A stretch of 64,000 bases of DNA from Halichondria panicea. Lineage: Eukaryota > Porifera > Demospongiae > Suberitida > Halichondriidae. A program made the position numbers and the translations under genes. Location of the stretch: positions 1,823,501 to 1,887,500 of the forward strand of contig NC_087377.1 of the NCBI RefSeq assembly GCF_963675165.1, in the 5' to 3' direction. Shown piece by piece: positions 57,519-64,000 of this stretch (within the stretch, counting starts at the first letter, position 1; each line of letters starts with the position of its first letter). The notes under the pieces were generated by a model that searched no databases, was not told where the DNA came from, and worked only from the letters and a program-made list of their open reading frames with translations.

Positions 57519-58768
57519 TCACTTTGCGTTGGACATATCCGGATATAAAATGCCAACAGCTGCTCCAAGATGTCTTTTACCCTCTGCTGTGATTGACACT
57601 CTTGAACCATTAAATTTCGCTTTGGCCTCTTCTAGGTAATCTTCTTTCACGATAAGCCAGGTCTTTTCGGCATTAGGGTAGTATCTGTAGTCTGGGCCCA
57701 ATTGCGCTAAGCGGTCCCATGCACCATTCTCTGAGATCTTGAAGTGACCCACCAGCCGTAGCATCATCAGCATACCAGGCTTGCTTGATTCCTGCATTTT
57801 CTAGTCGATAGATGAGTGGGGTTATGGCGATTGCGTACATGGCCATGGCTAGTGGATCCCCTTGGGTGGTGCCTTCCTGGGAATGGAGTGTGTTCCCTTC
57901 AATGAATAGTTCTGACTCATTTCTGTAGGTGTTGATGATAATTCTTGAAAGAGAAGGGCATAACTGTTGAATGTTGCGTAGAGCAGCCTCACGGTTAAGT
58001 GAATTGAAAGCGTTTGAGGCATCCACTAGGATAACTGCTTCTGTCGGTTGAGAATCAGACTTCACGCATGGCATGAACAGCTACTTCACATCCCGATATA
58101 TGACCTGCGCATACCTGAAGGGGACCTGCTGCATCTTGGATGTCTTCTTTGAGGGTTGATGCAATAGCTTTCCCGATAATTCTCCTAGCGGTCTCTCCAA
58201 TGCCTATGGGGCGGACTCCTGGGCATTTGTCTAAAGCTATGAGTCTGCAGGCAACAAAAGCTGATAGCCCCTTGGGATCCACAAAACTGGTGCTTAGTCG
58301 TCTTGCAACTGCTGCTAGGGTGTCACATAGCTCAGAGGAAACTGCTTTGAATGAGGTACAAAGCCGTTTCCAAGCAGCTACGTCAAGGCCTGATGGTCCG
58401 GCAGCTCCATCCATCTTAAGGACCGTGCTGCGTATCAATTGTCCATCAATTCTTTCGAAAATAATAGGGTGGGGATCTGTGACTGGTGGGTTAGAGTTTA
58501 CAATCGTATCCATCTTGTAAGGTTGCTTTGGTGGATATTTCTTTAGCAAGCTGTTGAGGACACTTTCAGTGGCATTGTTTGGGTCTGCTGCGCTGTCTAG
58601 ACATAGTGGTTTGGATGTTTGATTTTCAGCTATCAGTCTGAGAGCCGCCCTCACTTTGCCTTCCATCATAACTTTAGAGAATTTTCTGGAAAGCTGGTCA
58701 GTTGAAATATTGCCAGCCTTTACACAGGCACAGTTAAGACAACGCCCGGTTCTATTACAAAGTACCAT
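57519..58768 (-). mobile_element. Reverse-transcriptase ORF with N-terminal Cys module, frameshifted
   Basis: The minus-strand ORF starts at ATG 58768 with MVLCNRTGRCLNCACVKAGN, the Cys module of the neighbouring RRM genes. The finger and palm region follows: MDGAAGPSGLDVAAWKRL, then GVRPIGIGETARRIIGKAIA (to 58055). After a frameshift near 58060 it continues ILVDASNAFNSLNREAALRN, TTQGDPLAMAMYAIAITPLI and WYADDATAGG (YADD codons at 57763-57774). After another frameshift near 57745 it reads YPNAEKTWLIVKEDYLEEAK and GKRHLGAAVG. Motifs for the RT core (VDASNAF, QGDPL, YADD) are intact as words. It ends at 57519, exactly where homology to 9780-9900 stops. No endonuclease, RNase H or integrase was seen. 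It is probably an inactive non-LTR-like or YR-type element. Class uncertain. Confidence 0.75.
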
Positions 58769-58769
58769 A

Positions 58770-60030
58770 GTGCCTGGCCAGGATCAGTTCAATTCAATTC
58801 TGTTCAGATCTAGGGGTTCCACTCTTTTGAGTGGCCCCTAAAAAAAAATATAATAATAATAATAATAATAATAATTTGACTCAGTACACCTCTCACGGCC
58901 TCTCACAATCTCTCAGCACAACACGGTCACTTCAAAAAAAAATAAAAAAATAAAATAAAAATAATAATAATAAATATTAAATTAAGGAAATTAAGACCTC
59001 TCACAGCGCAGTCTGAGATTCCCAGTCTCTCCCAGTATCTCTCCCAGTATCTCTGTACAATCTCTCAGGTTCTCAGGTTTAGTGACGTCAACTTTAGCAT
59101 TAATTCAAAGATCCTGATTCCAGTACGTACGTATAATTATATAGCCGAGCTAAAAGTGTTAGAATATCCTCGAGAATATCAGATCAGCAGAATAGTTGAG
59201 TCAACGAAAAAGTCATCAGAGAAAAAGTCATCAGACAGCTAGATCTAGCTAGAGCTATGGGGTAAGTGTAACTTTTCTTGCCCCAATTATTGTTGATTTT
59301 TTTTTATTGTACAGACATACGACCACCACAGCAACCACAGAACAACGACAACCAGCAAGAACATTGATATTTTAATTTTAAAGGACGAACTGTATATTCG
59401 TTTTTAGTAGGTTGTCAAATACCTTATGCTACCCTAAAAAGTAGTACCTTCAAGACTTACCCCCTAGCTAGGCGGTACTGGCCAGACTGCTCTCTTTTTA
59501 CATGTGTTGTTAGATACGGCGGTGTTGTATTTTTTACAATTATTTTATATGCCTCGATGCGCATGTGCAAGACCATGTATTTTACAGTAAAAGTTACGTA
59601 ACTTGTTTGTGTCCAGTTTGAACAACTGGTCGAAATCAAGAAAGTAGCTTAGAATCATCTGTATCGCCTGTATAATTAGTCCATGCATACACAGGTCGAA
59701 ATTAAGAAAAGTTATTATTAATAGTGGCTTTAATATTATGTAAGCAATGCATTTTGCTACCTGTATCCAGGATTTGCTTTCGTTATGCACGCACTTTGTC
59801 AACAGGTGGAAATCAACAACAAAATTAAAGTAACCGTGTTACAATGTTTGTCAGAATAATCACTAGATTCGCTATAAGTATATTCAGTATAATAAGTCAT
59901 GATTATTTCTGCCTCAAGGCAAGTGGCGGCTCCAGGCGCTCTGATTGGACGCGGCTGAACGGGCCAATATTTACTAGCCTCGGTACGTAGTCTCATATTC
60001 ATGTCACTGCATGGTTCCTTTGTCCCTCAC
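58770..60030. other. Repeat-rich DNA, no supported gene
   Basis: A hairpin GGGGTTCCACTC-TTTT-GAGTGGCCCC is at 58812-58838, followed by an A tract and a TAA microsatellite (58849-58876). A-rich and TAA runs lie at 58938-58975, and repeated CTCTCACAGC/CTCTCCCAG words at 58890-59065. A third copy of the His/Thr-rich repeat is at 59285-59530. Confidence 0.55.
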
Positions 60031-60032
60031 AG

Positions 60033-60081
60033 ACACTATCAAAACAATGCAAGGTGTATTTGGGCGGCTTTCCCTGCTGCG
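60033..60081 (+). pseudogene. RRM exon A remnant
   Basis: After CCTCACAG: TLSKQCKVYLGGFPCCG ending at GTGAGCC. Beta1 (VYLGGF) of the RRM family, nearest to the copy at 12184. Nothing else of the gene follows. Confidence 0.5.
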
Positions 60082-60144
60082 GTGAGCCAATTTTTGTAAC
60101 TTATTTATCAATTGAAAACAATGTTGTCATACAGTATACTATGC

Positions 60145-60352
60145 ATATGGTATAGCGGGTGATCATAAACGGTGAGTTAAAATATTCGTTATTTTCGTGG
60201 GGAAGCTTCATGGCCTACACGAAATTTTCCCCCACGAAAACGTAGGTATGCTTACCGTAATGCATACTAACGAATTTATACTCGCGAAAATCACCATTTC
60301 CCATTCAGTGAAACGAATCTCACGAAAATTTACCCTCTATAATTATACGGTA
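60145..60352. mobile_element. MITE related to 45459-45649
   Basis: Left end ATGGTATAGCGGGTGA, right end TTTACCCTCTATAATTATACGGTA. The right TIR carries an extra AATTAT compared with the consensus CTATACGGTA. It joins the duplicated segment that continues to 63461. Confidence 0.6.
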
Positions 60353-61180
60353 GTAAGACTTTTGCCTCAGAAGCAGAGATACACACACCTGTTCACATTT
60401 CTTAAGCTCAGATGGCATCAATGCAAAACTGTGAAAATACTTTCAATATAAGTACAACCAGAAGTCTCGAGGTCAGCTGAACGTTTACTTCCTCAAGAGA
60501 AGGCCACACACAGATTGAAGCTAGTACAAGAGCACTGACTTACACTTGTACCTCTGCTTCAGAGCAAAATGAAAAATTGCTTCTCCAAACACTTCGAGCT
60601 TTTTAAACTAGTCCGCCAATTCTTAATTTTATAAGCTAAATGAAAACATTCTCCCTTAGGTATTACAATAGAGATATAATAATACAGTCCTACACTTTGC
60701 CCACTTTATGTGTTACTTCATTGAAATCAATTTAGCATTATTATAAATTAGGTATGGGCAAAGTGTAGTATCTGTTTTAATTTGTTTCACCTTATAATTA
60801 TCGCGGAGCTCATACAATGGAAGATACCAGACTTGAGTTTCATTCTGATTTCTGTCACAGATCTTGATCCTTTGATATCGTAGAAACGGGACTTGCACGC
60901 ATGCAGCAGTAATTCAGTCTGCAGTTGTGATGCATGTGTAGTCAGGGGGAATCAAAGTGATAAGAACACATGCATGTTCAATGCTGTTAACAAGGTGCAA
61001 CAGAGAATTTCCTAACAGCAAAACCACAATAGATAATGATTTCTTAAGCCTAAACTTGCACCAAGCAAGAGTACTCTTGTGTATAAATAAAACAGCCCCT
61101 TCACGCCACCTCTATATAATGGCCAAAACATTGCTCCACAAATGTGTTCATTGCAAGCATTCTTCATGCAGATACAGGAA

Positions 61181-62403
61181 CAGTTCATTTAGTCTAGAGA
61201 GTAGATTACCACAAATGTGTGAGTAGTTGTACTTAAATGTAAATATCTTTTGATTGGAGCATTTCTAAGAAATGGTGCGTGTGTAGATGAATGACTGAAC
61301 TACAACAAATCCAAAAATGTTTCCATGGAAACATAAGGTGGTGGGTTTGTGGTGATTAATAGAACAACAGCGAATTGTTATAGTGGGTAATCGGTTAGAG
61401 TAATAAAACAGTAATCTTGTACAGCTAAGGTCCTAGACTTCATCACATAATTGTTCAATGGTTTAGGTATCCTGACAATCCCTTTATGGGTGTTACAAAT
61501 GCTCACAGTGTTTATAATTCATGATTTACTGGTTTTCAGGTACACTTTTGGTTAGAGTAATAACTTTTGAAAAATTAATAGCTTAGCTTTCAAATTTCTG
61601 TAGTAAGTTTACAGATAAATGGGCTACATTTTGATACCAAGAACATCCTATATGCTTATTCCATTGCTGAGATAACACTAAAAAGGTACATAATTTACTA
61701 TTTTCTACTGTTTTGATGACATCGCAGCTGCAAACCACAAACCAATGATGCTTTAATCAACCACAAACGTAATTAAAAGTGGGCGTACAGTTATTATACG
61801 CCCACTTACATTACATGTTAATTTGAGTGTCATCGATTTGTGGTTAGCAGCTTGTGATGTCATCAAAACAGTAGAAAATAGTAGAATATGTAGTTTTTCA
61901 GTGATATTCAACAATGGAATAAGCATAGAGGATGTTCTTGGTATCAAAAAATGTAGCCCATTTATTTGTAAACTTACCAGAGAACTTTTAAAGCTAAGCT
62001 ATAAAATTTTCAGAAGATATTACTCTAACCAAAAGTGTATCTAAAAACCGGTAAATGATAAATTATAGACACTGTGAGCATATGTAAGACCCATATAAAG
62101 GGATATGGTCAGGATACCTAAACCATTAATCTATTGTGTGATAAAAGTCTAAGACCTTAGCTGTTTAAGGTTAGTGTTTTATTACTCTAACCGGTTACCC
62201 ACTATAACAATTTGCTGTTGTTCTATTAATCACCAAAAACCCACCGCCTTATGTTTCAATGGAAACATTTTTAGATATGTTGTAGTTCAGTCATTCATCT
62301 ACACACAGGTATCAACACCATTTCTTAGAAATGCTCCAATCAAAAGATATTTACATTTAAGTACAACTACTCACACATTTGTGGTAATCTACTCAATGAA
62401 CTG
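61181..62403. mobile_element. 1,223-bp foldback element with about 600-bp inverted arms
   Basis: The two halves are reverse complements over almost their whole length, folding at 61791. The centre reads AAGTGGGCGTA-CAGTTAT-TATACGCCCACTT. The outer ends are CAGTTCATT and AATGAACTG. CAGT...ACTG ends with a right-flank TA fit the Tc1/mariner pattern; the left flank is AA rather than TA. The 65 bp from AAATGTGTGAGTAGTTGTAC inward are identical in both arms. There is no coding frame, so it is non-autonomous. The duplicated copy at 14160-14180 shows the site without it. Confidence 0.85.
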
Positions 62404-62522
62404 TACATACTATAAGCTTTTCAACACTGCTATCACAGGTTTGGTTTGGCCCTAACGATATACTACATGGTACTTTTCTTTTGCAAGTGATAGTCTGCAA
62501 TCCACTGTGTGTATGCCTGTGA

Positions 62523-62620
62523 TGACTGAGAGGTGTAATGACTAGGACAGAATAGGTGTGGCTTAGTAGATTAGATTATAGATTAGGCATGGGTTCGATT
62601 CCCTCTTGGGGGACTTTTCT
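62523..62620 (+). repeat. tRNA-derived SINE-like unit, copy 3
   Basis: A-box-like TGGCTTAGTAGATTAG and B-box GGTTCGATTCC (62592-62602), followed by CTCTTGGGGGACTTTTCT. Counterpart of 14283-14375. Confidence 0.5.
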
Positions 62621-63461
62621 TATATTTTTTTACAATAATTTCTCTAATACTACATACTTCCTCTCAAGTCATAAAATCAAGTTGGGGCATCGCCCGCTTT
62701 CACGGAAACCAGGCAACAACATTAATTTTTTTGTAGAAGTGGCCAAAATAGTTCAACTAACACTAAAAGTATTTTGATCATATCTAACAATCTAATAGTG
62801 GTTTTGCTGTGGCATGCACTCGGTTGCAAGTCACTGTATACATTTCCCACTCTGCACAAAACCCACAAGTGGGTAAACCACAGACAGAAGACACTACCTA
62901 CTTCTCACAACTCCAAGGCATGGGGTCAGGACTGGGTAACAACTGTAGCTAGAGAATAGAGGACTGCAAGCCTCTCTGTACCAGCTATCCTCTCTGCACC
63001 AGATATCCTCTCTGTACCAGCAAGCCTCTCTGCACCAGATACCCTTGATACTGTAAGCAATTCCTATACTAGGTTTGTGAGCTAATACTACTAGTCACAC
63101 AGACTGAATGTCTGGAGCTATAAGAGAGAAACTGTCTCCTCAGCGTCGGGGCAAGGTACTTTAGATAGTTCTATATAGTTTTTTACATGTATACTGGAAA
63201 ATACCCTCTAGACCTACTTTGAGTGTAACCAGTAATATATTCCCTATACATGCACTCAGCAATACTATGCTCACCTGATGGGATGTTGTGGGGGGGGGGC
63301 TGCATGGGGTAACTGGATTAGGACTCTCATGCAGGGGGGTGGGGTCTTGTACACCCTTGCAGAGAAAAAAAGGATGAAATGTGAAGACATCTGCAGAACA
63401 ACAATTAACGTTGTTAGCATGCATGATTGCTGAATACACTGTATATAGTTTATACAATTAA

Positions 63462-64000
63462 CCCTTTAACCGTCACGGGCCACGATCGTGGCCCGCAATA
63501 GTGACTTTTTTTGCGAAATTCTAATTCTGCGATACTTAGGAAGTAGCTCGAACTACACACATCCCTGTATAGAGGAAGAGCTGTAGAATCACGTGCAATT
63601 TAGTCTAGAATTTTCCAAGCCACGTTGCTATATTAAAATTTCATTAGCATCTTACCGCACGAAGTTTATAGCTATGGCTAGGTTGTTTACTTGTGCCGAT
63701 GTGCTTGAACAGCTTGAGGACAGCAATGGCGATGTCTCCTCTGGTGATGACAGTGCCTATGAAGGAGAGGGGATAGTAGGATACCTTCCAAAGGCTACCA
63801 GCTTTATGCCAGACGCTGATGAACTGTCTGGGACTGAGGACATGCATGACATGGACCTAGACGCTAGAGCTATGGACCAGGACGGAGAGGGCTCACTGTG
63901 TGACTCTGGCAAGTAGTATAATATAGCTAGAATATCAGTATAGTAAGTATAGTATAGCTAAAATAGAATTAGCAGTAATGAACAGTCTTTATGTGAGCTT
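63462..64000 (+). mobile_element. PiggyBac-like element, 5' part, runs off the window
   Basis: The element begins CCCTTTAACCGTCACGGGCC directly after TTAA (63458-63461), the invariant piggyBac target. The terminal region contains a strong palindrome, CGGGCCACGATCGTGGCCCG (63476-63495), that could bind transposase. About 210 bp inside, an open frame with piggyBac-like acidic N-terminus starts. The other end lies beyond the edge, so TIR symmetry cannot be tested here. Confidence 0.65.
63674..63916 (+). CDS. N-terminal piece of a piggyBac-like transposase
   Basis: From ATG 63674: MARLFTCADVLEQLEDSNGD, then VSSGDDSAYEGEG and a further acidic stretch to TAG at 63914. PiggyBac-type proteins (PGBD4 and relatives) commonly open with a short basic-hydrophobic MARRxT-like start followed by an acidic Asp/Glu/Ser tail, before the catalytic DDD domain. 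Upstream in-frame codons to 63593 are open, but this ATG fits the family start better. The catalytic domain would lie beyond the window. The early TAG may be real truncation or an intron boundary. Identity rests mainly on context: TTAA, CCC end and distance. Confidence 0.5.
   Translation: MARLFTCADVLEQLEDSNGDVSSGDDSAYEGEGIVGYLPKATSFMPDADELSGTEDMHDMDLDARAMDQDGEGSLCDSGK

Larger units (their letters stand above)
60243..63461. repeat. Segmental duplication, copy 2 (partner 13210-15420)
   Basis: Collinear with the partner on both sides of the 1.2-kb insertion at 61181-62403. It includes the third SINE-like unit (62523-62620, B-box 62592-62602), the 18-bp tandem run (62970-63052) and the G-rich patch (63290). 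The right end stops at a TTAA where a piggyBac-like end begins. The partner reads ATACAATTACTTATACTG at that point. Confidence 0.75.

Noticed and set aside
58140..58520. 126-codon frame on the plus strand
   Set aside because: Antisense shadow of the reverse-transcriptase ORF.
62174..62455. 93-codon frame in the foldback right arm
   Set aside because: It crosses the element border and has no counterpart on the left arm; chance opening in AT-rich DNA.

Overview
The window looks like nuclear DNA of an early-branching animal, most likely a demosponge (inference). It is AT-rich and nearly every recognisable gene is split by short GT-AG introns. There are many death-domain exons, a single-exon TKL-type kinase, a cilia gene (CFAP299) and a DUF7869-type gene. 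Transposons and duplicated segments are dense. No bacterial operon structure, rRNA gene or CRISPR array was seen.

Layout: 1-261 is the cut 5' end of an unknown gene. 1.3-6.7 kb holds death-domain exons and a fragment of a NAK-family kinase (minus strand). 7.5-9.7 kb holds decayed transposon-like and Cys-rich exons. 10.6-12.5 kb holds a MITE and two RRM gene copies. 13.2-15.4 kb is a segment present again at 60.2-63.5 kb. 17.7 kb is another death-domain exon. 19.4-20.3 kb is an intact kinase. 22.4-28.6 kb holds tandem arrays and the second NAK-kinase/death-domain copy. 30-32 kb has three CFAP299 exons. 35 kb has the 3' exons of an ARL3-like GTPase. 38.7-40.3 kb is the 3' part of PRIM2 with two frameshifts. 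41.1-42.0 kb is the last two exons of an APEX1-like gene. 42.8-52.5 kb is a scrambled cluster of a Cys-rich plus RRM gene family. 53.3-56.4 kb is an eight-exon DUF7869 gene. 57.5-58.8 kb is a reverse-transcriptase element. 61.2-62.4 kb is a 1.2-kb foldback element. From 63.46 kb a piggyBac-like element runs off the right edge.

Three themes link the parts. First, one Cys-rich module (C-x-C-x-T-G-x-C-x2-C-x-C, then a second Cys half ending in CTNK) is the first exon of many small RRM genes here and is also the N-terminus of the reverse-transcriptase ORF. Second, several conserved single-copy-type genes (PRIM2, APEX1, ARL3, NAK kinase) appear only as intron-bearing 3' fragments, some broken. This suggests DNA-level copying or capture rather than retroposition. 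Third, pairwise comparison of repeats shows the same micro-insertion again and again: CATG placed next to TG/CA, giving TGCATG, and a parallel AATTAT class. One CATG insertion breaks an RRM reading frame.

All calls come from reading by eye. Protein family names rest on remembered motif patterns, and copy comparisons were aligned by hand.
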